The translations under genes were made by a program, and so were the position numbers. From positions 1-49,834 of the forward strand of contig CAJURV010000007.1 in the NCBI GenBank assembly GCA_910588925.1: a DNA stretch of 49,834 nucleotides. Reading direction: 5' to 3'. Under the pieces are notes generated by a model. The model saw nothing but the letters and a program-made list of their open reading frames with translations, ran no database searches and was not told the DNA's origin. Below, piece after piece: positions 33,170-40,696 of this stretch. This DNA is from an uncultured Rikenellaceae bacterium (GTDB lineage Bacteria; Bacteroidota; Bacteroidia; Bacteroidales; Rikenellaceae). How positions within the stretch are numbered: position 1 is the first letter of the stretch; each line of letters opens with the position of its first letter.

Positions 33170-33500
33170 GCCGAGCGAAGCGAGGGCAATCAAACACAAT
33201 TTCCACTTGGCTAACCCGAAGCGGAGCGGAGGGTAGCGGGCCGCACCTCGCGGTGGGCAGAAATTTCCCCCACGGAGGCCCGCTTGTTCGGCCACGAGCG
33301 ACGGTGGCATCAAACACAATTCCGCCGTTAAATCCCGAGGTACGAGGGATGAGCGGGCCGGAGCCTCCCCCAACGGAGGCCCGCTTACACGATTGGTTGT
33401 TCCAGTATTTCCTGCCTACTTTATATAAAACCACTTTATCGAATGCCCCGCCCGGCGCGGTCCCCCGCAGGTTCCGGCCCTGTCAAGCCGAGCAGGATAC
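33170..33500 (-). repeat. Dispersed repeat family 1, copy D, partly duplicated in tandem
   Basis: Two consecutive partial units lie in the reverse orientation. Unit 1 (about 33185-33290) has GAGGGCAATCAAACACAATT, the CCGCACCTCGCGGTGGGCAG hairpin and CACGGAGGCCCGCTT. Unit 2 (about 33301-33390) repeats CATCAAACACAATTCCGCCG, GGGATGAGCGGGCC and CAACGGAGGCCCGCTTACAC, without the hairpin. The rest of the consensus follows to GGTTCCGGCCCTGTC at 33469-33483. The preceding AATAAAGAACGCCGCAAGG (33133-33151) has a match in copy F. The 750-base gap 33055-33805 otherwise shows no gene. Confidence 0.8.
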
Positions 33501-33694
33501 CGCCAAAAGTAACATCACTTAGCGGCATATTACCGTAAGGAATTGTATTCGTCCCATCCGGGCGAAAAGTCGGCTAACGCAATACCATCAAGCTAAAAAT
33601 AAAATTATCGTCTCACAAACGACAAATGCCGCACACAGTATAAATACGAGCGAAACAAATACAATAAAGCTTGACGATCTGGAGAACGAGAACC

Positions 33695-33755
33695 AGCGGA
33701 CCGCACCTCGCGGCGGACAGAAATTCCTTATCAGAGACCCGCTTACACGGTTAAT
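33695..33755 (-). repeat. Dispersed repeat family 1, short copy E
   Basis: GCGGACCGCACCTCGCGGCGGACAG, broken here for quoting as GCGGACCGCACC and TCGCGGCGGACAG, followed by AAATTCC and GACCCGCTTACACGGTTA, is a shortened core in the reverse orientation. It lies about 300 bases beyond the tandem copy D. Confidence 0.65.
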
Positions 33756-33805
33756 TATTTACGACAAACGCTCCAAATATACCCCGTGCGTCTTTCAAAT
33801 TCCAC

Positions 33806-34660
33806 TCAAAACGCATTCCCCTGCGCCAACGCACTGACAAAACGATCCCTCCCGAACATATCTTTCGACACCGTCACATCACGCAACCCGGCTACACGGC
33901 ATAACTCCGCCACCTCTTCCCCGAAAGCCTCGTTTATCTCAAAATACAACATACCCCCTGGAACTAACGACTCGGCGGCGAGCGAAGCTATCTTACGATA
34001 GAAAACCAACGGATCGTTATCGGACACGAACAAAGCGATGTGAGGCTCATGAGACAAAACGCCATCGCTCATACGGATCTTTTCGCTTTCACGTACGTAC
34101 GGAGGATTGCTGACTATTATGTCGGCTGGAGGCAGTTCACGACAAGCGAGTATGTCAAGCCGGCGAAAATCTATCGAACCGCACCCGAGCGCGGAAGCAT
34201 TACGTTCGGCCACCTCAAGCGCCTTATCGCTTATGTCTATAGCCGTCACATCGGCCTGTAACTCCGCCGCCATGCTCACGGCTATCACACCGCTTCCGGT
34301 GGCTATGTCTATCGCCCGCACCTTGCCTTTGCCTCTCCACTGTCTTATCACCGTATCGACGAGCTCCTCCGTCTCGGGACGCGGTATAAGCACATCGGGA
34401 GTCACATAGAAACGACGGTTCATGAAATAGGTGTAACCTGTGACGTATCGCACCGGCTCCCCCGACGACAACCTCGACAATACAGACTCAATACGATCGC
34501 AGGAGGTACGGCACTCCCGTCCGGGGTCTGTCACGAGAATAGTACGGTCGGCCTCCTCGAGATATTCGAGCACTACGGAGGCCACAGCCATAGCCTCATG
34601 TACGCCCAAAGACGGCGATAAAGTACCGGATATCAAACGATATAATTCTTTTATAGTCAT
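33806..34660 (-). CDS. prmC: Peptide chain release factor N5-glutamine methyltransferase PrmC
   Basis: PrmC methylates the Gln of the GGQ motif in release factors 1 and 2 with SAM. The 284-residue protein has an N-terminal helical domain (about 1-75), the SAM-binding IDIATGSGVIAVSMA at 117-131 and the substrate motif NPPY at 185-188. RPETEELVD at 94-102 is also typical. It is downstream of lpxK on the same strand, but has its own -7 box at 34680, so it may be transcribed separately. Confidence 0.95.
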   Translation of the reverse strand: MTIKELYRLISGTLSPSLGVHEAMAVASVVLEYLEEADRTILVTDPGRECRTSCDRIESVLSRLSSGEPVRYVTGYTYFMNRRFYVTPDVLIPRPETEELVDTVIRQWRGKGKVRAIDIATGSGVIAVSMAAELQADVTAIDISDKALEVAERNASALGCGSIDFRRLDILACRELPPADIIVSNPPYVRESEKIRMSDGVLSHEPHIALFVSDNDPLVFYRKIASLAAESLVPGGMLYFEINEAFGEEVAELCRVAGLRDVTVSKDMFGRDRFVSALAQGNAF

Positions 34661-34679
34661 GCAATGAATTATTGCAATG

Positions 34680-34687
34680 CAAAGGTA
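34680..34687 (-). promoter_or_regulatory. Bacteroidota -7 box for prmC
   Basis: The reverse strand reads TACCTTTG, a perfect TAnnTTTG, 20 bases before the prmC start codon, so the leader would be only about 13 bases. Confidence 0.5.
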
Positions 34688-34732
34688 TGCTTTTTAACGG
34701 GAGGCACCGGAACGGAAACCGCAAAAAATTAC

Positions 34733-35788
34733 TTACCGTTTGTTTATGTACCCCATGAGCGACTCCATAAATATCTCTTTGGTGTTACGACGGAAATTGG
34801 TCATGAACTCTATGGAGACAGGAATGTAATAGAGACGTTTACGGATATTGGCCGGTATCTTCTTGGCAGACGACAACTTGACGGCGTCTTTTTCGGTAAT
34901 TATGATAACCGTGTCGTCGGAACCCTTTGCTACGGCCTTCTCCATAAGGGCTATATCTTTGCGCTTATAGGAGTAATGGTCCGGATATATCATCACGTCT
35001 ACTACGTTGAATTGCTGGCGTGCCTGACGGAGCAGATGTTCCGGATTGGCTATACCCGTCATGACGACGACATCGTGCCGACGGCCGAGCGGATGGCCTA
35101 TGCCTTCGTATACGGGCACGGGAGCGGCCGAAACGGTACGGGTAAAAAAGAGCGATTGAAACGGTTTTATATCGAGGTGTTTCGATACTATACGCATGTC
35201 GATGGGCTTGGTCTCCGGCGGACATTTGGTTACTATCACGATGTGCGCACGGTCGATAGTGCCCTTAAGATCGCGCAGACGGCCGAGAGGCAACAGGTGA
35301 TCTTCGTATATGGGACGCGAATAGTCCATCAGCACTATATTGACCCGCGGAGAGATATAACGGTGCTGGAAGCCGTCGTCGAGGATAACCATATCGACTT
35401 CCGGGTGGGCCCTGCGTATTCCCCGCACGCCAGCCACACGACTCTCGCACACCGCCACAGGTATGTCGGGAAATTTGAGCTTCAATAATTTAGGCTCGTC
35501 TCCTATAGCGGCACAACTCGACCTGTCGGTAGCCAAAACGAAACCCTTGGTCTTACGCTTATAGCCGCGCGACAATATAGCTGTTTTGTAATAGGGCGAT
35601 AACTGACGCACGATGTATTCGGTATGCGGTGTCTTGCCGGTGCCGCCTACGGTTATATTCCCCACGCATATAACAGGAATGTCGAACTCGACGCTCTTCA
35701 GTATCCCCGCATCGAACAGTTTATGGCGTACGGATATAATAAGGCCATAAATCCATGACAAAGGTGCCGTGACTATCTTTTTCAACAT
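34733..35788 (-). CDS. lpxK: Tetraacyldisaccharide 4'-kinase LpxK
   Basis: LpxK phosphorylates the 4' position of the lipid A disaccharide at the inner membrane. From the ATG at 35788 the protein has 351 residues. It begins with a membrane-associating helix (APLSWIYGLIISVRHKLFDAG), then the Walker A GNITVGGTGKTPHTE at about 43-57, and VILDDGFQHR, the DDGFQ signature with the catalytic Asp. ATGs at 35809 and 35794 are also in frame and cannot be excluded. With lpxD at 2.5 kb, two lipid A genes lie in the window but far apart. Confidence 0.94.
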   Translation of the reverse strand: MLKKIVTAPLSWIYGLIISVRHKLFDAGILKSVEFDIPVICVGNITVGGTGKTPHTEYIVRQLSPYYKTAILSRGYKRKTKGFVLATDRSSCAAIGDEPKLLKLKFPDIPVAVCESRVAGVRGIRRAHPEVDMVILDDGFQHRYISPRVNIVLMDYSRPIYEDHLLPLGRLRDLKGTIDRAHIVIVTKCPPETKPIDMRIVSKHLDIKPFQSLFFTRTVSAAPVPVYEGIGHPLGRRHDVVVMTGIANPEHLLRQARQQFNVVDVMIYPDHYSYKRKDIALMEKAVAKGSDDTVIIITEKDAVKLSSAKKIPANIRKRLYYIPVSIEFMTNFRRNTKEIFMESLMGYINKR

Positions 35789-35869
35789 CTGCATAATACA
35801 TGCGAACAATACACCCGCCTACAGTTCAGCGATACCGTCGGACCCGACAGGGGAGGTATTCTTTTCGTC

Positions 35870-35900
35870 CAAAGATAATAGTTTTTATTATGCAAACAAA
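35870..35900 (-). promoter_or_regulatory. Full Bacteroidota promoter for lpxK
   Basis: On the reverse strand TTTG (35897-35900), a 19-base spacer and TATCTTTG (35870-35877) make a complete -33/-7 pair. Transcription would start near 35864, about 75 bases ahead of the lpxK ATG. Confidence 0.7.
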
Positions 35901-36104
35901 AATTATTGTCTTTTAGCGGTTTATCCGTACCCTCACCATTTCGGCAGACACATTTGTTTGTGTTACTGAACAAGAAATTTCGGTGTAGCTATTATAACTT
36001 CGAATAAAAGGGTTCGGCACTCATATTATGAGACTGAAGCAGAAACGATATGAATTTACAACTATACTAAACACAACCTCAAAAGACAAGGCACAAAAAA
36101 ATCG

Positions 36105-36335
36105 CTCAACAGAAGCTAATAAAGAGCGCCGCAAGGCGTACATGCCCGAGCGAAGCGAGTGACATAAATGCGAACAAGCAGATTCAAACACGCCGTAAGA
36201 CATACTCACATAAACAGAAAGCCCGGGAAAAGCGAGGGCAATCGAACACACTTCATACAAAGCCCCAAAGACTATGGGCCTAAAATGGCCGCACATTGCG
36301 GTCAGCATACAGAAGTCCCCCAACGGAGCCCTGCC
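36105..36335 (-). repeat. Dispersed repeat family 1, degenerate copy F
   Basis: The 600-base gap between lpxK and thyA contains weakened family 1 blocks in consensus order: AATAAAGAGCGCCGCAAGG, CCCGAGCGAAGCGAG, AAAGCGAGGGCAATCGAACA, CCGCACATTGCGG and CCCCCAACGGAGCCCTGC. The core hairpin CCGC/GCGG survives although its loop has changed. I see no gene here; the small frames on both strands have no family likeness. Confidence 0.6.
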
Positions 36336-36411
36336 TGCATACAACACATCTTCAGTCGAATAACAAATAACGGCACCAAAAGGAAACCGTCAAAACCGAG
36401 GTGATTATACA

Positions 36412-37206
36412 CTATACGGCTATCGGCGCTTTTATGGCGGGATACGGATCATACCCCTCGAGAGAGAAATCGTCGTAACGGAATCCGAATATATCGTCAA
36501 CCTCCGGATTGATTCTCATAACCGGCAGTGGACGGGGAGTGCGCGATAATTGCTCGCGTACCTGATCGAGATGGTTCAGATAGATGTGGGTATCGCCCGT
36601 GGTGTGAACGAACTCTCCGGCCTCGAGCCCTGTGACCTGAGCCATCATCATGGTGAGCAGGGCGTACGACGCTATATTGAAAGGCACCCCGAGAAATACG
36701 TCGGCCGAACGTTGATATAGCTGACACGACAGTTTTCCCTCCGCCACGTAGAACTGAAAAAGTGTGTGACACGGAGGCAAGGCCATCTTGTCGACCTCCG
36801 CTACATTCCATGCCGACACTATCAGACGGCGCGATTCGGGATTGCGCTTTATCTGGTCGACTACACCGCTTATCTGGTCTATGGTGCCGCCGTCCGGAGT
36901 AGGCCAGCTACGCCATTGATGGCCGTACACGGGACCGAGATCGCCGTTTTCGTCGGCCCATTCGTCCCATATGGTAACGCCGTTATCGTGCAGGTAGCCT
37001 ATGTTCGTATCGCCCGAAAGGAACCATAACAGCTCGTGTATGATCGAACGCAAATGCAGCTTTTTAGTCGTCAGAAGCGGGAAACCCTCGCTAAGATCGA
37101 ACCTCATCTGATGTCCGAAGATGCTTAACGTGCCGGTGCCGGTACGGTCGCCTCGCCGTACCCCCTCCGACATAATGGTCCCGAGAAGGCGGTGATACTG
37201 TTTCAT
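36412..37206 (-). CDS. thyA: Thymidylate synthase ThyA
   Basis: ThyA makes dTMP from dUMP using methylene-tetrahydrofolate. From the ATG at 37206 the protein is exactly 264 residues, the same as E. coli ThyA, and begins MKQYHRLLGTIMSEG. RRGDRTGTGTLS binds phosphate, the nucleophile is C146 in LPPCHTLFQF, and FNIASYALLTMMMAQVTG and the terminal APIAV are intact. An in-frame ATG at 37251 would add 15 residues coded through a terminator hairpin and is rejected. No TAnnTTTG box is seen between the upstream gene and this start. Confidence 0.97.
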   Translation of the reverse strand: MKQYHRLLGTIMSEGVRRGDRTGTGTLSIFGHQMRFDLSEGFPLLTTKKLHLRSIIHELLWFLSGDTNIGYLHDNGVTIWDEWADENGDLGPVYGHQWRSWPTPDGGTIDQISGVVDQIKRNPESRRLIVSAWNVAEVDKMALPPCHTLFQFYVAEGKLSCQLYQRSADVFLGVPFNIASYALLTMMMAQVTGLEAGEFVHTTGDTHIYLNHLDQVREQLSRTPRPLPVMRINPEVDDIFGFRYDDFSLEGYDPYPAIKAPIAV

Positions 37207-37217
37207 CTCGCTTTTAT

Positions 37218-37245
37218 AAAAAAGGGAGGGCGACAAAACCCTCCC
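37218..37245 (-). terminator. Intrinsic terminator just upstream of thyA
   Basis: On the reverse strand GGGAGGG (37239-37245), an eight-base loop and CCCTCCC (37224-37230) are followed by TTTTTT (37218-37223). It ends the NYN-protein transcript, but its T tract lies only 11 bases before the thyA ATG. Confidence 0.8.
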
Positions 37246-37334
37246 GCACATGATATTTGTCGTTTAGGCGGAGCCGGTCCGATGCCCCGAACGCACGAGG
37301 CGTAAGGCAACGGAGACGCTCCCACAGATATAAA

Positions 37335-38282
37335 CTATCTCTTGATATCTTTTAGTATAGCGTCCGAATCCCAATCGTCGAATTCGTCGAGGCCGGAGCC
37401 TACGGTATCTATCTTCTTGACGCTTTTGGCGATATCCTGACCCTCGGAGTTTTTGTCTATCAAGAACTCTACGGTGTCGCCCACCTTGAGGTCGGTGAAG
37501 TCGCCCACTACGTTCTGGTAATGGAAGAAGAGGTTGTTGTTCGGGTAACGGATAAAGCCGTAACCGTTCTTGAGCGAGAGTATGTCGCTTCGCTCTTTCT
37601 TGACGGCCTGTACGGCTACGCTACGCCCTTCGGCTACGAACATGTTGTTTATCACCGGGTTCTCTTCGGCGAAACCCTCCTCTATTATCTCGTGCATGGG
37701 CAGGGTCACCGTAGCCACGTTGGAAAGTTCGTGCGAGGTGCGTGTGACCACCTTGTTGCCGTCTTCGTTGGTATATTCGAACTCCCAGCTCATAAGGAAC
37801 ACCCGCACTCCGCGACCCACGAGCTTGCGAACCAAAGGCACGTAATCGGTATCAGAAGCCACCAGCACCACTATGTCGAGATCGCGTATAATGGATAGCT
37901 CGTAAGCCTCCAACGAGAGCCATACGTCCACACCGCGCTCCTCTTTGCGACCGAAAAGGTTACGCAGAGGCAGATAGTGGGTCTGTACGCCTTCGGACAT
38001 GAGTATATCGTCGAACACACGGTCGTTATACAGCTGGTTGCCACGCTGCGATGCCTCGGCGGCATTGAGACGTCCGCGGAAATAGTGCGCCTCCACCACC
38101 TGGCAGAGCGACTCGCTTATCTGATCCGTAGAGGCTATGTGGCTACGCAGAAACCTGTGTATGCCGCCTATGCTAAGACGCCTTTTCTGGGGATGGATGT
38201 AGTTGTAGTAGTTGGATGTGTGCAAAAGGAAATTGCCGTCGTAGAATACTCCGATCTTGGTCGGTCTTTTAGATGATTGCAT
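37335..38282 (-). CDS. NYN (PIN-like nuclease) domain protein with C-terminal cold-shock-like domain
   Basis: The 315-residue protein joins an N-terminal NYN/LabA (DUF88) nuclease-like domain (about 8-195) to an RNA-binding beta-barrel (about 228-292). The nuclease acidic residues are D15 in VFYDGNFLL, D119 in RGVDVWLSLEA and D144/D146 in VASDTDYVPLV. The barrel has KNGYGFIRYPNNNLFFHYQNV, carrying RNP1- and RNP2-like Phe/Tyr pairs (GYGFIRY, LFFHY) as in cold-shock proteins. A short acidic tail (DEFDDWDSD) ends it. The architecture suggests an RNA-processing or RNA-decay enzyme in the cytoplasm; substrate unknown. It shares a divergent promoter region with the acidic protein and rsmI. Confidence 0.8.
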   Translation of the reverse strand: MQSSKRPTKIGVFYDGNFLLHTSNYYNYIHPQKRRLSIGGIHRFLRSHIASTDQISESLCQVVEAHYFRGRLNAAEASQRGNQLYNDRVFDDILMSEGVQTHYLPLRNLFGRKEERGVDVWLSLEAYELSIIRDLDIVVLVASDTDYVPLVRKLVGRGVRVFLMSWEFEYTNEDGNKVVTRTSHELSNVATVTLPMHEIIEEGFAEENPVINNMFVAEGRSVAVQAVKKERSDILSLKNGYGFIRYPNNNLFFHYQNVVGDFTDLKVGDTVEFLIDKNSEGQDIAKSVKKIDTVGSGLDEFDDWDSDAILKDIKR

Positions 38283-38506
38283 CGTTTATTGAATAGTTCG
38301 TTAATATTTGTCCTTGTCGCATAGAGGGCACGCCATAAGGACGTTATCAAATTTGGTATTCGTTCCGGTTCAGGGCCTTTCCATTCCGTCCGGAGGATTG
38401 ACAGATCCCGTTACCCGAAACGGATGAGAAGAGCCGAATATAAAATTCCGCCCCAACGGCTCGTCCATGCTACGTAGCAGAGCTGCGAACCCGAGGCAAT
38501 ACGAGC

Positions 38507-38514
38507 CAAAGATA
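38507..38514 (-). promoter_or_regulatory. Bacteroidota -7 box for the NYN gene
   Basis: The reverse strand reads TATCTTTG. The transcript would start near 38500 and have a leader of about 220 bases before 38282, long for this window. I see no riboswitch motif in that leader. Confidence 0.45.
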
Positions 38515-38530
38515 AAAAATATTTTCAGAT

Positions 38531-38563
38531 TTTGCTAATATCGGTGTGTTTTTCGTATCTTTG
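38531..38563 (+). promoter_or_regulatory. Full Bacteroidota promoter for the acidic protein and rsmI
   Basis: TTTG at 38531-38534, a 21-base spacer and TATCTTTG at 38556-38563 form a complete promoter. It lies 17 bases beyond the divergent -7 box at 38507-38514. The leader to 38664 is about 95 bases. Confidence 0.7.
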
Positions 38564-38663
38564 ACTTCGTCTTGGATACGTCGCCCGGGGCAGAACCGAA
38601 CAGGGTTCGTTTTTGTGTCCTGCATGCCCGTATCTTTTCACGAATCTTTAACCGACGACACCT

Positions 38664-39581
38664 ATGACAGACCTGACGCTCCGGCAGATCGACAAAATAC
38701 GCGCCTTGCTCGCCTCATCCATCGAGAACGGCGGAATACGTTCTCTCGACAAAGACATGGTTATATCCGCACTACGCGATATATACGACGAAGTATTGTC
38801 TATGCCGGTTGTGAGCGCCACGCTACCCGCAGCCGACGAATCTGCGGCAGAGGGGGCCTCGTCCGTCGAGCCCGCTACCGAGCCCGACGATATTCCGACC
38901 GCTACAGAGACGCCGTCGGAGGCCAAGACGGAGGAGCGCGACAACAGATTGGCCGACGTAACGGTCCCCTGGGCGGAAACGTCGCCCGTGACGCCGGAGA
39001 GCCCGACAGAACCGACCGACACCCGTACCGCTACGGAAGACGAGACATCGGTCGAAAAGGAGACGGAGGAGGTCGATGCAGCGGCAGTCCCCGAGACAGT
39101 TCATGTCGATGAGACGGACGATGCGAAGAAAGAAGAACAGGAAAAGACGGTTCCGGAAGATAACGGTGAAGAATCGACCGAGGAGACGGAAGATCTGCCG
39201 GACGATGCCAACGACACCGAAACGATAGAGGAGACGGTAATAGTGCCGGAGACCGACGATACAGATAAAGAGGAGACGCACGACCCCGTAGAGGAGATAA
39301 CCATGAGTGCCGAACCCATACTGCCGGAACCCACCCGGTTGGAGAGGATGCTCTCCGACGACAGATCGCTCGCAGCACGACTGGGCAGGGAGCGTCTCGG
39401 AGCGGTAGCCGACGAATTGTGCTACGGCGACATGGAGACGTGTCTCGACATGATAGACGCATTAGAGGCCACGGGCGACTTCGACATGGCGGTATTGTAC
39501 ATACAGGAGCACTACCCGCAAAAGAGCGACAGCCGCGCCATAGACATGCTGGTGGAGGTGCTCTCGGCAAAATTCATATAA
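38664..39581 (+). CDS. Acidic low-complexity protein of unknown function
   Basis: I do not recognise this 305-residue protein. It has a helical N-terminal part (1-50, TLRQIDKIRALLASSIENGG), a long disordered middle (about 55-225) made mostly of Glu, Asp, Thr, Pro and Ala, and a folded helical end (about 228-305, LERMLSDDRSLAARLGRERL and MIDALEATGDFDMAVLYIQEHYP). The end may be a small helical-hairpin interaction domain. There is no signal peptide or membrane helix, so it should be cytoplasmic and strongly negative. A complete promoter precedes it and rsmI starts 4 bases after its stop, so the two are co-expressed. It might be a scaffold or nucleic-acid mimic, but nothing in the sequence proves that. 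Confidence 0.75.
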   Translation: MTDLTLRQIDKIRALLASSIENGGIRSLDKDMVISALRDIYDEVLSMPVVSATLPAADESAAEGASSVEPATEPDDIPTATETPSEAKTEERDNRLADVTVPWAETSPVTPESPTEPTDTRTATEDETSVEKETEEVDAAAVPETVHVDETDDAKKEEQEKTVPEDNGEESTEETEDLPDDANDTETIEETVIVPETDDTDKEETHDPVEEITMSAEPILPEPTRLERMLSDDRSLAARLGRERLGAVADELCYGDMETCLDMIDALEATGDFDMAVLYIQEHYPQKSDSRAIDMLVEVLSAKFI

Positions 39582-39585
39582 CCAC

Positions 39586-40281
39586 ATGGCTAAATTGTTC
39601 ATAGTACCGACGCCGGTGGGCAACCTCGGCGACATAACGTTGCGTGCGGTGGAGACCTTGCGCACGGCGGATCTCATACTCGCCGAAGATACGCGCACCT
39701 CTTCGGTGCTTCTCGACCATCTCGGCATAAGCAAACCCTTGCAGTCGTATCACAAGTTCAACGAACACACGGCCACCGAACGTATCGCCGACACCATAGA
39801 GAAGGGGCTGACCGTAGCGCTTATATCCGACGCAGGTACACCGGGCATCTCCGATCCGGGATTCATGCTGGTACGCAGTTGCATAGAGCGCGGCATAGAG
39901 GTGGAGACTCTGCCCGGCCCCACCGCTTTCGTTCCCGCACTGATCGATAGCGGCCTGCCCTGCGACCGCTTCTGTTTCGAAGGCTTCCTGCCGCAAAAGA
40001 AAGGGCGTAAGAGTGCATTTATGCGTCTTGCAGAAGAACAACGCACCATAATCATTTACGAATCGCCATACAGGATAGTCAAGACCTTGGAATCCATTGT
40101 CGAATATTTCCCCCACGACCCATTAGTATCCGTATCGCGCGAAATATCCAAAAAATTCGAACAGACAGTGCGCGGCACCGCACACGAACTGTTGAAACAT
40201 TTCACCGAACATCCCCCCAAAGGCGAATTCGTCATAGTGATAGAGGGGAACCGGGGAAAGAAACGCCACGCAGAGGATTAA
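39586..40281 (+). CDS. rsmI: 16S rRNA (cytidine1402-2'-O)-methyltransferase RsmI
   Basis: RsmI methylates the ribose of C1402 in the decoding centre. The 231-residue protein has the tetrapyrrole-methylase fold motifs: LFIVPTPVGNLGDITLRA at the start, AEDTRTSSVLLDHLGI, ALISDAGTPGISDPGF (SAM region) and LPGPTAFVPALIDSGLP. IIIYESPYRI and VSREISKKFEQTVRGT complete the pattern. The C-terminus is a short basic tail and lacks the long extension of some members. It is coupled to the acidic protein upstream. Confidence 0.96.
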   Translation: MAKLFIVPTPVGNLGDITLRAVETLRTADLILAEDTRTSSVLLDHLGISKPLQSYHKFNEHTATERIADTIEKGLTVALISDAGTPGISDPGFMLVRSCIERGIEVETLPGPTAFVPALIDSGLPCDRFCFEGFLPQKKGRKSAFMRLAEEQRTIIIYESPYRIVKTLESIVEYFPHDPLVSVSREISKKFEQTVRGTAHELLKHFTEHPPKGEFVIVIEGNRGKKRHAED

Positions 40282-40333
40282 ATATTCAAAGGTTATATTT
40301 GTTGCCGGCGCGACGATAAGATACTATAAATTT

Positions 40334-40382
40334 CCTGACGATATGCGCATTAATGCCGATCGTTAATGCGCATACAGTCAGG
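40334..40382. repeat. Long imperfect inverted repeat with the TATGCGCATTA motif (family 2)
   Basis: TATGCGCATTAA (40342-40353) pairs perfectly with 40363-40374 across a nine-base loop. After a two-base mismatch on each side, CCTGAC (40334-40339) pairs with GTCAGG (40377-40382). There is no T tract, so it is not a standard terminator. Each arm carries GACnnTATGCGCATTA, the opening motif of the family 2 repeats at 26.3 and 44.8 kb. Confidence 0.75.
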
Positions 40383-40470
40383 CTGAAAAGAGAATATTCG
40401 TCCCGCCGGCCATTCTATATGGATATAAAAGACGGGGCAGAGCTTCTTTTCGTCGTTATGTTCTTTTTCT

Positions 40471-40478
40471 TACCTTTG
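40471..40478 (+). promoter_or_regulatory. Bacteroidota -7 box for the thiamine operon
   Basis: TACCTTTG matches TAnnTTTG; TTTT at 40447-40450 is a weak -33 at 20-base spacing. The leader to thiS would be only about 15 bases, too short for a TPP riboswitch. No THI-box-like CTGAGA occurs in the 217-base gap. Confidence 0.6.
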
Positions 40479-40498
40479 TAAGGATCAAAATAGGACAG

Positions 40499-40696
40499 AT
40501 GAGAGTTAACGTTAATAACGAAGAGGTCGAGTTCGACGGCACTACCGTCGGGGAGCTGGTGACCTCGTTGTCGATCTCCGTGGCCGGTTGTGCCGTGGCG
40601 GTAGGGACTAAAATCGTTCCCGCCTCGTCGTGGCATAGCTTCGTCCTTAACGATGGCGACAAGATAACCATAATAAGGGCCACTCAGGGAGGATGA
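40499..40696 (+). CDS. thiS: Sulfur carrier protein ThiS
   Basis: ThiS is a ubiquitin-fold protein that carries sulfur as a C-terminal thiocarboxylate for thiazole formation. The 65-residue protein has the beta-grasp pattern and ends in ATQGG, the Gly-Gly that ThiF adenylates. AGGA lies just upstream of the ATG. Its stop overlaps the next start (ATGA). It is the first gene of the thi operon. Confidence 0.95.
   Translation: MRVNVNNEEVEFDGTTVGELVTSLSISVAGCAVAVGTKIVPASSWHSFVLNDGDKITIIRATQGG

Noticed and set aside
33051..33522. Overlapping open frames on both strands in the lipoprotein-prmC gap
   Set aside because: They consist of family 1 repeat DNA read in different frames, with biased Arg/Pro/Gly content from GC-rich sequence, and match no family.
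36021..36404. Small frames in the lpxK-thyA gap
   Set aside because: They overlap degenerate repeat copy F on both strands and show no motif, start context or promoter.
37207..37251. A 15-residue N-terminal extension of ThyA
   Set aside because: It is coded through the terminator hairpin; starting at 37206 gives exactly the 264 residues of standard ThyA.
40282..40498. A TPP riboswitch ahead of the thi operon
   Set aside because: I looked for CTGAGA and the pyrophosphate-sensor motifs and found none, and the -7 box leaves only a 15-base leader.
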